Source: Calliopum simillimum (Eukaryota > Arthropoda > Insecta > Diptera > Lauxaniidae). From it: DNA of 64,000 bases. Each line of letters starts with the position of its first letter. Positions within the stretch are counted from its first letter, which is position 1. The DNA lies in contig OX638371.1 in the NCBI GenBank assembly GCA_951812925.1, positions 32,028,101 to 32,092,100 of the forward strand. Direction: 5' to 3'. The position numbers and the translations under genes are program-made. The notes below the pieces were generated by a model, which saw only the letters and a list, made by a program, of their open reading frames with translations, was not told the origin of the DNA and searched no databases. Shown here piece after piece: positions 1 to 10,498 of the stretch.

Positions 1-889
1 TTTTTCATGTATGAACTCCTGAAATCCGAAAATCCTTTTTTTACCCACTTGCTGCCTTTAGATATTAATCGTGCTACAACTAACTCCTTTTTTTTAACTT
101 TTGACTTTTTTCTTAATCACTTTAAAAAATCTTTATGTGCGGATCTATTTTATTTTTTATTATAACTTACACGAGACAAACTTTTTAAAATGTCTTAAGC
201 CACCAGTCACCTTTTGACTTTTAAAATTTCTTTTGCGCCAAATCTTCCACTAAGCCTATCTTTCTATTTTAACCTTTTCCCCAATACTTATAAACAAAAC
301 CGTTTATCCTACATACATGACATATCCAAAACCCCTAAACATATGGGGCTTTATCGTAAATAAATATTCTCGAAAATTTATTCGCAAACTCCCTGGTTTG
401 CAATCGCAAAAAAAAAATTCGTGGAAAGGGAAAATTCACTGGAAAAATTATGTAATTGCCAATAAGATGGGAGCGAGCTTTTTCACTTTAATTTGTTAAA
501 TTTGCTCAACTTTTTGCTAGGGAGTACTAATGTATAAATGAATAATCATAAATAACGTTTGACAAATTAAAAACTTTAGTACAAGAATTTTAAAGCTTAT
601 TGAAATAGCTTTCATATGACACTAAAGTTTTTAATATTTATCCAAGCATTGCCAACTTATACTGGTTCTGCTAAAACTACTTTTCACTCAAATTTTTTTT
701 TTGGAGTTTTTTGGTGCAAACTTTTGATTTTCCAAATCCACAAGAATGATTTAAGACATTTTCTACTTTAAAAAGCAAAGCACTATCTTCAATTTCACTG
801 CTGCAATTGCTTCTTTCCTTCTTTTGCAATTGCTGTTTCTTGTTTATCTTTTTTTTTAAGTCAGCTGTCAAAATCCAGTGGAAAATGGA
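1..889. other. unassigned AT-rich sequence
   Basis: I see no domain, terminal inverted repeat or RNA structure here. The short open frames are what AT-rich DNA gives by chance: they start in T- or A-runs and show no motif. Confidence 0.5.
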
Positions 890-1117
890 AAAAACTGTCA
901 ATGATTTATGGAAAAAAGCGTTGCCACACGTTTTTTTTTTGTCCAAAATGTCTACGAAATTGGAAAAAATCAGCGTTAAGACAGGTTGTTTGCGAAAAAT
1001 GTCAAAGATATGGGAAAGACTCAGCGTTGCCAGATGTTGTTTTGGTGTAAAATGTCAACACTCTTGGAAAAACACAGCGTTGCAAACTGGTTATTTCTGA
1101 AAATGTCAACGATATTA
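890..1117. repeat. degenerate ~51-bp tandem repeat, about 4.5 units
   Basis: Units begin near 945, 996, 1048 and 1099 with AAAATGTCAACGATAT-like sequence. Each continues with TTGGAAAAA, then CAGCGTTGCCAGA-like sequence and a T-rich spacer. Unit length is close to 51 bp and the units differ at many positions, so the array is old. The plus-strand open frame through it exists only because 51 is divisible by three. No function is claimed. Confidence 0.7.
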
Positions 1118-1637
1118 AAATAAAAAAATTATCCCTGCAGGAAGGGGAGTTTCCATTCATGAAATATTCACTACTTCCAGTGCTCCTTCCCCGGAAGGGA
1201 GAGGATGGAACTCCCGTCAGATTTGCGATATGGCCCATGAACAAACACTAAACACAGACTCAAAAAATACTTGCACAGTTCTAATTTAATTTATTTTTGC
1301 CACAAACACCACCCCAAATTTCCCACTTGACTTAAGATTGTAGACTTGAACCTTTTTGCCCCACAGTCCTAAAAAAAACGGGTAGGTTTGCAAATTACTG
1401 GATGATTTTACTGGCAAAAGGATACAATATAGACATAAATGGAAGCAAACCGTTTGCCTTCAACCCAATCCTCTCTAAGCCACCTAGACATACACCCCTA
1501 CGGACCACCGGTCTTTTGCAGGTAAACATCCTACACACCTTTTGTTTTATTTTGTTGGTATTCTGCATTATTAGGTACCTATAAGCTTACGTAAAATAAG
1601 TTTTGTTAACGGAAAGGTGCGTCGCTATCATACGTCA
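1118..1637. other. unassigned sequence with a small G/C-rich island
   Basis: A short island at about 1138-1215 has GGAAGGGGAG and GGAACTCCC blocks that could fold back on each other weakly. Otherwise I see nothing. Confidence 0.4.
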
Positions 1638-2146
1638 CTATACGAATTTTCCTCCCAACAAAATACTCATGCAATAAGCTGACGACATTGTTGGAACAAT
1701 TGTAATTGAATCTGATGTTGGACGAAGTGTCATTTCTGTATTTACATAATTTTCTGTCGTTTCACCGATTTGGAGCGAGCGCTCATCTTCCTCTAAACAA
1801 ATCATGTAATTTGAATTTTCTGACAGAGCTAGATCTATAGATTCGTATGAACTGAATGTCTCCACACCATTTTTTTCGCCAAAAATTTGTGACAGCATAT
1901 CAAAATAAGGACACATTTTAAAAACCATTTCTGAAATTTTTGATTCTTTGTTACTAAATTTCTTGTAAAATTGCAAATTATAACTTACATTTTATACTTT
2001 TAAAGCCTTCATCGTCCATAAGACCAGCGCCAGTTGACTTCTTCCAATCAATTGCTTTTTGGAACTGACGCTTCAAGTTTCGCATTTTCCATTTGACCAA
2101 GTCCCACGTTGCATCAGTATAGGTTATTTTTAATAGTTTTGTATAG
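1638..2146 (-). pseudogene. Myb/SANT-like (MADF-like) DNA-binding protein remnant with one intron
   Basis: The upstream part on the minus strand (about 2146-1989) reads TWDLVKWKMRNLKRQF, then WKKSTGAG and MDDEG. This matches the W-x-K-(M/L)-x-NLK-x-Q(F/Y)-KKA pattern of Myb/SANT-like adaptor proteins found in insect genomes, often with PIF/Harbinger or similar transposons. A 58-bp GT..AG intron (1988-1931) separates it from an exon reading EMVFKMCPYFDMLSQIFGEK and ending near 1638. Joining the exons at these sites gives a TAA across the junction, so the copy is probably dead. The family call rests on remembered pattern; the exon layout is visible directly. It is not clearly paired with a transposase here. 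Confidence 0.5.
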
Positions 2147-2217
2147 TAGATCTGTGCCGTTGGTTTCTAAAATATGTTCGAAATTCCCTTCCTGAATTAT
2201 GTACTCTAAGATTTTCT

Positions 2218-2261
2218 GGACCACTGTTGGTGGTCGGACCACTGTTGGTGGTCGGACCACT
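2218..2261. repeat. 18-bp tandem repeat, ~2.4 copies
   Basis: The unit CCACTGTTGGTGGTCGGA occurs twice perfectly, and a third copy is cut short. It lies at the start of a decayed MITE fragment. Confidence 0.85.
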
Positions 2262-2431
2262 TTTTAGCGGCTTTTCATTTTTTCACTTTTTCTATTCCAT
2301 TTTATTTTAATTTAAATTTTAAAACAAAAAAAATTATAAATTTTATTAAAAATGTATTTTGTTGTTGTTTAGAGCACCTTTGCTTTTTTACCCTCTTTCC
2401 ACACTAGCTGCCCTACTTCGTGAATACCGTT
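2262..2431. mobile_element. one end of a MITE related to the copy at 20603-21107
   Basis: Positions 2405-2431 (AGCTGCCCTACTTCGTGAAT then ACCGTTA) match the right terminal repeat of the 20.6-kb copy base for base. The preceding 80 bp (ATGTATTTTG, TTGTTTAGAGCA, TTTTACCCTC) align with its left half in reverse complement. Only this end is recognisable. The other terminus seems lost or replaced by the 18-bp tandem repeat. Confidence 0.65.
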
Positions 2432-3472
2432 ATTCATTAAGTTTATAGCAGGAAGTAGTTTGATTTTATCAAAGTCATCTTTGTTTTTGTCATAAATTTA
2501 TTTATCTTAGTTCGATTTTTTTTACTGGCTGGCCCGGCAAACGTTGTTCTGATTTTTCGTGGAGGGGGCTTAATGATTTTTATTTAGATGAATTTCCTGT
2601 GCTTAAAAGTTAGAACAGAGTATACCCACGTGATAAATTTATATTAAACTAAATAAGCAGTCATTTTGCAATTTTTTAACAACAGACGCAAACAAATGTT
2701 AAGTGTTTCTGATGAGAGAAACCCAGTGCTCAACCGATTCGGCTACCGTCAAGGTCAAATGCCACCGTACAAGTACGCCATATGTAAAGATCATAAAAAT
2801 CAATTAGCTTTATACACTTTAGTGTAAAAAATGTTGCTTAGTACTTTTTTTTTTGTTTTATTTATTTTGAGTTATAGTACAATCATTTGGGAGAATAAAA
2901 TGATGTTACCTGGAAAGTTTTGCGGGATTTTTGCAGATGAGTTATTTTATAGATTTCGATGTGCTCTTTCAGAATTTCAACTTTGCTACCTCGAATTGTG
3001 TTCGCTCGAGCCGCCATATTGGAAAAATGGCGTCGAAAATCAGTTTTTTACAAATATCTCTCTAACGATTACATTTTTAGAAAAATATTGTAGCAATATT
3101 GTAGCTTATAAAATTTTCTATAAAAATGACATTTAAATTGTTTTCGTACGACTTATAACTCAGAAGATATCCTAATTCAAAATTTGAAAAAAATTAGTAA
3201 ATTGTGCATGCCGCTTATTAATAGGCACAGTGATGTGTTCATCTTAAAATTACGATAACTCATGAACGGTGAGTCACACGCTTAAAGTAAAAATATTTGT
3301 TTATAGGAAATTACTAGCACTATAATCTACATACATTTTTTTTTCAGATGACCTATAATTTGGGTGATATTTTTTAAACAAACCTAAAATTTAGAAAAAA
3401 ACCGTGTGACGAAAGCTTAAAATTAATAAAGATAATATTATCAAATTTGAAGGAATTTAGGGTCTTCATTTA
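2432..3472. other. unassigned AT-rich sequence
   Basis: No coding motif is seen. The 101-aa frame at 2831-3136 is hydrophobic, AT-driven and without similarity that I recognise. At 2706-2750 the minus strand has a tRNA A-box-like stretch (TAGCCGAATCGGTTGAGC) with no matching B box. Confidence 0.4.
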
Positions 3473-4083
3473 CTATTGGTAGTAAAGAACCAATTTGATG
3501 GTAAATTTGGCCTTGGATTTAAACATTGTTTCAAAATTGTCATGTTGTACAATATTTTGTTCTCCAAACGACGTCATTTGGAAGCAAGAATTAAATTTTC
3601 TAATTTTCTTTAAGAACAGTTTTGATTCAGTTGTAACACCAGATAAAAACATAAAGTTCTGGTCGTGGAGGTAATGTAGGCAATACCACTTTACCTGCTG
3701 ATGCGCAACATATTCCAACTGCTTCATTTTTAAATTTAAGTGAATGACAATATGCACATTCTTTATCCATTTCTCCAATAACTACTTATTATAGAGTGTG
3801 ATGAATAATCTGTGTATAGATCATATTCGAATGCAAAACGATCAAATGGTAATCGGGTTAATGCACGTAGCATTTGAAGATGCTGTCGATTTACTTCTCT
3901 AGTTTCATAAGTCACTCGTAAACGCGATTGCCTCATCCTCAATCTATTATCCTCTAAACGTAAACTGCGATTCTTCTGACTCTCTTGAGTACATACCTTA
4001 AAATACAGAAAATTAAAAAAAAAACTTTTTTTGGCCTTGAAAATTGCGTTATTTATAAAGCTTTGACATAATGTAGTACACAT
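3473..4083 (-). pseudogene. Helitron Rep/helicase protein fragment, frameshifted
   Basis: Two overlapping minus-strand frames carry adjacent pieces of one protein. The first (4083-3763) has SLRLEDNRLRMRQSRLR, then TRLPFDRFAFEYD. The second (3778-3473) has SGVTTESKLFLKKIRKFNSC, then FQMTSFG. The frames between them also retain a decayed Cys-rich HIV..LNLKMK stretch. The 'RxFNSxFQMTSFGA' block after a Cys motif is a hallmark of the Helitron_like_N region of RepHel proteins. The Rep HUH motif and helicase are absent, and at least one frameshift lies near 3770. It is a short inactive fragment, and I see no Helitron ends (5' TC, 3' CTRR hairpin). Confidence 0.72.
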
Positions 4084-4124
4084 ACAAAAATTTTAGCTTG
4101 TGGATGCAAAATACATTGTCAAAC
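4030..4124. repeat. ~95-bp dispersed repeat; inverted copy at 60121-60225
   Basis: The reverse complement contains TGTATTTTGCATCCACAA, a T-rich spacer, then ATGTGTACTACATTATGT and TTTCAAGGC. The same blocks occur in the same order on the plus strand at 60121-60225. It borders the Helitron fragment and may be part of its non-coding sequence, but two copies are too few to say. Confidence 0.55.
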
Positions 4125-4660
4125 AAAAATACCCGAAATCATACTTTTACAAATAATATAAATTATGTTAAAACTATCATATCTCGTGAAAATTTTAACC
4201 GATCTCTATTCTGAAGATAATTTTTGAAAGCTCTTGGCCTCCTCTTTAGTCTCTTATCAAAACTTCAAATTTAAGACAAAAATATAAAAATTTCGGTTTT
4301 TCATGATTTTTTTTACAAATGTTTATCTCTGTAATAATAATGAAATTGAAGCAAAACAAAAGTAAAATAGATTACCTATATTAATTGGGATAACTTTAAA
4401 AAACACGGATTTTTGTCGGTTAGACCTTCATTCAAAACCCTGGCGGGCAACCATTTTTGGTACAAACCAAGTATGCAGCCTTTGTTATAATGCCTGCTCC
4501 TAAGATCATTTTTAATGCAACCTTTGATTTTCCCATTATCTCGAAAAAGTGCTGCATCGTAACGTACCACCTGTGCTATCTGATTTTTGATTGCATTGTG
4601 AACGTTATTCTGCTGTTCTTCTTTCTCGTTCAGATCTTAAATTTTGGTTTCGCCGCGTGC

Positions 4661-5289
4661 CACAGTGGTCCGAAAGGTCAATCTAGATGGAATAAAGTCA
4701 ATTTTCTAGTTTTTCATAAGCATGAAAAGTGTATTATTTTTGTACTACATTTTTGTGTAGCCCAAAGTTAAGTTAAACTTTTAACTACCCATATTGATCG
4801 ATATTGCAAAACTGTTTATGTTTCTCTTATCTATGAATTGTCATGTAAATAATGAAGAAAAAATTAGCTGCCCCTAGGTGCCCCTTCAATTTTTATTGCA
4901 TTTTTAGGTTACACACCTATTACACGGAAATAGCTTTATAATGGGTAATATAACAAGAAGCGAGGAAAGAAGATATTTGAAAATTATTCAGGTAGATTGT
5001 AATTTTTTGTGTTAACCATCTGATGCTTTGTTATAATGATGATTAGGTAAATAAAAATAATTTTGATGTAAAGTACTGTTTCCATAATAAAGTAAAACCC
5101 TAAAAAATCGGTTCTCTACCTAATACCATGTAGAAGTTGCGCCACGCCCACTTGACGTATACCGTCCATTTTTACTGTGAAGTACCCTTTCTATAATATA
5201 TTTCATTGCTGAAAATTTCAGGCTTCTAGCTGCTTCCAAACAGGAGTTATGACTTTATTCCATCTAGATTAGCCTTTCGGACCACTGTG
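4661..5289. mobile_element. non-autonomous DNA transposon with Transib-like ends, 629 bp
   Basis: The ends are inverted: CACAGTGGTCCGAAAGG on the left and CCTTTCGGACCACTGTG on the right. Similarity continues inward through TCTAGATGGAATAAAGTCA for about 40 bp. The 5-bp direct repeat CGTGC sits exactly outside both ends (4656-4660 and 5290-5294). A 5-bp G/C-rich target duplication with termini starting CAC(A/W)(G/A)TG is typical of the Transib superfamily. CACAGTG is also the RAG recombination-signal heptamer. No transposase is encoded. Superfamily assignment is from termini and duplication only. Confidence 0.75.
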
Positions 5290-5691
5290 CGTGCGTAGGC
5301 AAATGATTGAACATCTTCGTCCTAGCATATTTTATTAAATCATACACTTAAAGAATTTTTCCTTTTATATTTATGTTTATTCAATTCAATATGATATGTA
5401 TTTATATTGACTAAAAAAGAAACTTTATCCTTCAGTTCATTAAATAGCAACTGTCCATTTACACTACCTACTAAGCTAGTTACGTGGGAACTAGTTATTT
5501 CGCTAGCCATTGGTAATGCATAGCCGAACCAGTGTGAGATGAAAATTAAGTTTAAAGCTATAGGTAAAAGTAAATGATAACTTTTTTTTTTTAAATTGGA
5601 AATAAGTTACCTGTGAAACTTTTGTTACTTCTCTAATTTTATTTTTTTTTTAAACCGTCTTTGAGACTGTTGTGACGTAAAAAATATTTGA
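5290..5691. other. unassigned sequence
   Basis: No gene or repeat is recognised. The stretch ends in a T-run just upstream of the tnp2-like remnant. Confidence 0.4.
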
Positions 5692-6062
5692 AAAACAGAA
5701 GAAGACGACGAAATTGCAGAGAAAAACTGTACTAATTTAGATCTTCCTCCGACAATAAATGACAATCTGCGAGAGTGGTTTTTAAAACGTAGACCAACGA
5801 GGAACTGTGCAAATGACTTGGCAAAGATTCTAAGGAAAGAAAACTTAGGCATCAATATGTTCTACAAGTACAACTGTGCTACCAAGCCCAATATTGAACA
5901 TATTGCTGGGAGTTCCTATTTGCATATCGGAATGGAAACACAATTGCAAAAATTATTAAACGTCATTCAGCTTCCTCATTGATTGAGTATAGACATAAAC
6001 GTTGACGGGCTGGCCTTATTGAAGAGTTCTAGGGCACAATTGTGGCCGATTTTGGTAAGGAT
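5692..6062 (+). pseudogene. tnp2-like (CACTA-type) transposase fragment, copy 1
   Basis: One frame reads EEDDEIAEKN, then INDNLREWFLKRRPTRNC, LAKILRKENLGI, GSSYLHIGMETQLQKLL, a TGA near 5980, and IDINVDGLALLKSS, then QLWPILV. The order (N-terminal NISH/LREWA-like region, 'YxHxGLxxxLxxLL', 'DIxVDGLPLxKSSxxxLWPIL') matches the N-terminal half of the eukaryotic tnp2/Transposase_21-like proteins that are common in arthropod genomes. The same blocks recur at 7619-8600 and 27284-27912. Everything after LWPILV is missing. Family recognition is from memory of the conserved string and needs a profile search. Confidence 0.6.
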
Positions 6063-6648
6063 CAACAATCTAGAGAGTATGCCTGTATTTCTGAGTTATC
6101 TTATCTTTTTATAGAGTCTAAAATTGTGTATATAAAAACTGTTGACATGTTTTTCTCGAGATCGGCCATAGTGATTTTAATGAAACTTTGGAAAATGATG
6201 CGCATTAGCATATACTAAAGAATGAAACTTTGACTTAGTATATGCTCATGAAGAGCCGTGGCACCGCCCTAAACTTTTTATTTATTTAATTTGATCATAT
6301 CTTTTGAACCGTATAAGATATTTTGATGAAATTTAGTACACAACAATGTACTCACTATCAATACCTTACAATGAGCAAAAATTGGGCGAAATCAGGAAAG
6401 TGCCAAATCCACTTTTTAACGATTGAAAATTTTTGTTCAATATTTTTTGAAAACGGCTTTTGATAAAAATTTAGGACTGCAGACTTTAATGCATCTGATG
6501 AATTAGAAATATTTCCTTTAGCAGGCTTACGTTTCAAGGCTATAGGAATTCCATACTGCAAAAAAATTACTATTGTTGCCAATGTTGCACCATACTTATT
6601 AGTAAATTGAAATAGCTTGTTCTTTTTAATAATATAAAAACAGAAGAC
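6063..6648. other. unassigned; contains a small hairpin
   Basis: At about 6205-6248, AGCATATACTAA and TTAGTATATGCT form a short inverted repeat. Nothing else is recognised between the two transposon-gene remnants. Confidence 0.45.
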
Positions 6649-7601
6649 ATGTCAGATTCAAGTCCATCAAAACAATTCGTCGCGTTATATTTGGCGCTCA
6701 AAGTAAGTAACTTTCTTTTTAAGCATTATAATGAAAATTAAACTAATTCTTATTAAAGATGAAGACTCCAAACTCCATCACTCCAAACGACTGGAAGAGA
6801 AAATTGACAAAATGCAAGGTAAGACGACAATCCTGATTAACATTCCAATTGACAACTTTAATTGTAATTCTGCTTTGGACATTTTCTAAGTCATGTTGTA
6901 AAAACTTACTTCGGTAGAACCAGATTGATTTCAATTAAAAAGTTCAATTGAACTTCCGATGCAGAATACCTACTAAGATTTTTTCAATTGAAATGTTTAA
7001 CCAGGAAAGAATACATCTTTTAAATCGACTGTATTTAAAGCTTACATTATATTGGTAGCTCAACTGGAAGTACTTAGCTGTGGAAGCACTTGCCAATCAA
7101 AATGTATTGATAAGCAAGTTATTGCGGCAAGAGACGCAAAACAACCCGATACGGTCAAAACCCCCATTGAGGAAAAATTGGCAGAAGTAAATGACGAAAT
7201 TAAAAATGGAAATAAGGATTTATATGTTTGAGTTCATATGTTTTCTAATTGTTATTTTCAAACATTACCCATTATACATATTTTGCTTTCCAGATTAAAA
7301 TCATGATGTCGCTGTTAAAGCCTGATGGAGTGAAAAGAAACATACTTATTTTAAGCGATGACATTACTTTAGCCTACAACGTAGATGGTGTTCATGGAAA
7401 AAAACGCTTAAAAAATCATAATCTTTTTACATCTCTTCTAGGTAATGATAAAATATACATATACGTTTTTGTAATAAAATACCAAAAGTAATACATTATC
7501 AAATTTCAGGGTTCATTGAAATGATTCCAGCGGATTCAGGAAGTGCCGAAGGTAACTTTCGCAAGGTTATGCAGCTTCAAAAAGAAGATCAAAACAAATA
7601 A
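6649..7601 (+). pseudogene. DUF4806-like accessory gene with introns
   Basis: A plausible first exon starts at ATG 6649 (SSPSKQFVALYLALK) and ends at a GTAAGT donor at 6703. A second exon (from about 6759) ends at another GTAAGA. Further coding pieces follow: IEEKLAEVNDEIKNG (about 7170-7230), then IMMSLLKPDGVKR and YNVDGVHGKKRLKNHNLFTS (7296-7440), and a last exon from about 7510 ending at TAA near 7600. The 'xYNxxGxxGKxxLKxxNLFxxI' block followed by a short basic tail resembles the C-terminus of DUF4806 proteins. It lies directly upstream of a tnp2-like frame in the same orientation, as DUF4806-like and tnp2-like frames also do at 27.3-28.6 kb (order reversed). There is an in-frame stop at about 7230, so either the exon model is wrong or the copy is broken. 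Confidence 0.5.
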
Positions 7602-7618
7602 AAAAATATTGTGTAAAT

Positions 7619-8600
7619 TTGAGTACTTATTTATTTTATAATTTGAAAAAATTGATGAAAAAAAAATTCCGAATTCCGGATGAAGATAATTTTGTAAATT
7701 TGAAGAGCGATGATGAGGAAAGTTCATCAGGTATGGGTGAAATCGACGTACTCTTGGGTTCATTTCAAGAAACTGTAGAAGATTGCAATAGCATAATCTT
7801 AAAATTATCCAAACGGAAAAGTTAACATAGCATAACCACAACAGATGTAAATGAACTTTTGGGCATTTTAAGAGAAAATAATATTTCTGTGCCAAAAGAT
7901 GTGCGAACTCCAAAAAACACGCCCAAAACTGTACCAACCAAAGAAATGGGTAAGGATTTTTATGTTCACTATGGGCTCAAGAATGTATTGACTGATTTTT
8001 TATATTCAAATAAGTTTGACCCCAAAAATATTGTGCTTGATATTCATGTTGATGGATTACCATTGTGCAAAAGCTCAAATAAACCGGTATGGTCAATTTT
8101 ATGCAGTGTAGTAGACTCATGTGATGTACTGCTGATAGGTGTATTTGAAGGAGTTTCAAAACCGAAAAGTTCCAATGAGTTTTTGAAAGAATTTGTAGAA
8201 GAATTAAGTTATTTAGCGCAAAATGGTTTCGTATTTGAAAATGAACGCTATTCATTTAAAGCAAGATGTTTTATAAAGGATGCTCCAGCTCGTTCTTTTA
8301 TTCTTGGAACGAAAGTACATACTGGATTTTTTTAATGTACTCGCTGTGTGGAAAGAGGCGAAAGTATTAGCAATAAAATGGTTTTTCCGTTGGAAGAGAA
8401 CGTAACCAGCCGTACTAATGAGTTATATATAGAAGTCGGACACATCCAGAGCATCACAATATAAAAGAAAAATTAATAATAGTCTCCCTATAGATATGGT
8501 ACAAAAGTTTCAATTAGACTACATATATGCATATTATATGTCTCGGTGTTATGAGAACCTTGCCGAATGTATGAGTCAGAAAAAAGGCTCACGTTACTCT
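7619..8600 (+). pseudogene. tnp2-like (CACTA-type) transposase remnant, copy 2, the longest
   Basis: One frame runs from 7619 to about 8463 with two stop codons (7823-7825 and 8333-8335). In order it has an acidic N-terminus (DEDNFVNL, DDEESSSG), NELLGILRENNISVPKD, FYVHYGLKNVLTDFL, DIHVDGLPLCKSSNKPVWSI, VFEGVSKPKSSNEFLKEF, the CFIKDAPARSFILGTKVHTG block, then a CTRC zinc-like pair with VERGESI. A further piece (about 8480-8600) reads IDMVQKFQLDYIYAYYM. The series 'DGLPLxKSS', 'DAPARxFIxxxKxHxG', 'CxxC' and 'IDMVxxFPLDYMHxV' is the signature of tnp2/Transposase_21-like proteins. It is probably the partner of the DUF4806-like gene just upstream. The C-terminal part is absent. Confidence 0.68.
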
Positions 8601-8739
8601 GTTATTGTACTTATTAGCTTAATTTATTTGAAAGATTTTGATTTAATAAATCAAACTAGAAAATTTGTCAATTAAAGAGACAAAGTTTACAAATTTCAAT
8701 CAATCCCCCTCATCTTTGACTTAAAGATTTATGCGAAAA

Positions 8740-9395
8740 ATATTTGTCCACAGAATGCGAAAGTCAACTGTCTCCATACGGCGATTTACTTATAATTCAT
8801 GTTTTTGGTTTCTATCCTCCACTCAAATCAAAAAAGTTATTTCATAAGTTAAGGACAACTAAATGAAAGAATTTTTAATACTTCGGGTAATTTAAATCGT
8901 TGTCCATGCATCTGATTTTTGATTCTTGGCGTGTTCCACGCTGAATCAATGGTCATTTGCTTTCAAGAGGGATAGTAGCCACATGATCGATTCCTTTGAA
9001 AAACCAAGCTCTATTTGATTCCTAACGCTCCGACGTCACACATTTTTTGCTCAATTAGTTTTTCGTTTCGGGTTCATACGGGAAAAACCAAAATTCATCA
9101 AATGGGTCAATGTTGTGCACGTTTTTACTTATAAGCAGCTCCGACGAATTTTTAAGAGTTTGACGGCACTATTTGACTCGATTCTTTTTTTTTGATAATT
9201 TATGTGAAATCTAACGAACACATTGCTTCCGCACCACTAAATGTTACTGCAAGATTGCTTGCTAGTCATAGTAAGCCCTCGACATGCCTAGATTTCTCGA
9301 TGAATCACACGACCATCTTCTTCAATTAGTTTTTGCACAGCATTAACGTTTTCTGCCACAATAGCTGACCTTCGAGTGGGTCGTCTTTAAGTGAA
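8740..9395 (-). pseudogene. decayed mariner-family transposase
   Basis: On the minus strand, 9395-9290 reads VAENVNAVQKLIEEDGRVIH, then REI. This is the mariner 'xENVxAVxxLIxxDRRVTYREI' segment between the HTH and the catalytic core. Further left, 9110-8920 reads FDEFW, YEPETKN and FQRNRSCGYYPS, then TIDSAWNT. These correspond to the first catalytic Asp region and the 'FGKTGHVATVPL...TVNSEWY' segment. Stops and frameshifts are frequent. Oddly, the next expected block (SPYxPDLAPxDFFLFPxLK) reads better on the plus strand at 8770-8850, which suggests an internal inversion or a nested second copy. Confidence 0.6.
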
Positions 9396-10250
9396 ATCTG
9401 TCCACTCTTGGATTTTTTTGACCTCCCATACAATGTGATCTTGGATGGTACGGTCAATACATCCTCCGAAAATCTTAAAAAATCATGGTATGGAAATTTT
9501 CAAGAGATAAATCCATTTTTTTACGTATTGCATATTCAAGTGTATAAAACACAATTTTACAATGCGAACCAAAAGATGAGGTCTAAAAGAACTTACCCTA
9601 AAAATGTCAAACTTTTTAACTTTTGCATCGGAAAACACTATGGGTGCTTTATTCCAGAAACTTAGAAGGCAACCTATGCATAGTTTCCAAACAAAGAACA
9701 AAACAGTTATTTATGCTGAACAGAGAAAGCATACGATATTTTAAGGGATTTCTCACGGGACACTGCGCCGTTAGCAAACATTGATCCAACATTGGATTAG
9801 TATAAGACGAATTCTGTAGATTCTGTTATTAAGAAGAAAAAACAGGTCACATCTCTGAATTTGAAAAGTTTTCAGGAAATGAAAAAAACTGATTATTTTC
9901 TAAAGTAGTACAATATTTATAAAATTTCTTTTTGAGTAACATTTTAGGAATAATGACACAGGGCGTCAAAAAATTGTTTTATTTCTGCGTGTAGTATCTT
10001 AGTACTTTAATTTAATTTACTTTGTTTTTAATTCAAAAATATTTTAAAAATTGTATACAATTTATATTGAAGTTTTCAAATATTTTGAATTGATTATTAT
10101 GAATTAGATTTTCAACTGAATTTATATTAAATCAAAATATAACAAAAAATTTAATATATGTGCATGATTTATTAATATTAATAGTTTTTAATATTTAGTA
10201 ATTATTTTATTATAAATTATCATTGCACTAAAATTGGCGATCCTGCAAAA
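9396..10250. other. unassigned AT-rich sequence
   Basis: No protein motif or inverted repeat is recognised. Composition becomes very AT-rich from 9960 to 10250, up to the edge of the inverted repeat that bounds the retroelement block. Confidence 0.4.
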
Positions 10251-10410
10251 TAAACTGAATTATAAATAATCAACAAAATAAAAGAATATGCATCTTACGT
10301 TTCATCGTCATCATTAACTATCAACTCCATAATACTTAATAAGGACTCAACAATCAATGAAACGAGATGCCACATTTATTAATAAAACAAAATTTAAATT
10401 AAATTACGTA
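10251..10410 (-). repeat. left copy of a 160-bp inverted repeat bounding a 5.3-kb block
   Basis: This is nearly the exact reverse complement of 15434-15594. The outer edge is TAAACTGAATTATAAATAAT on this side and the inner edge is AAATTACGTA. Only one or two mismatches are seen over about 160 bp. Outside and inside these edges the two copies diverge at once. The copies are inverted, so they cannot be ordinary LTRs. Confidence 0.9.
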
Positions 10411-10498
10411 TGTAGTACCTTCTCCTTCTAAAAAAAAAAATAAAAAATTTGAATGTTAAATAAGAATAAAACAAAAGATCCAGTTTTGAAAACCTTAA

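Noticed and set aside
2706..2750. tRNA gene on the minus strand
   Set aside because: A-box-like sequence only, with no B box or cloverleaf.
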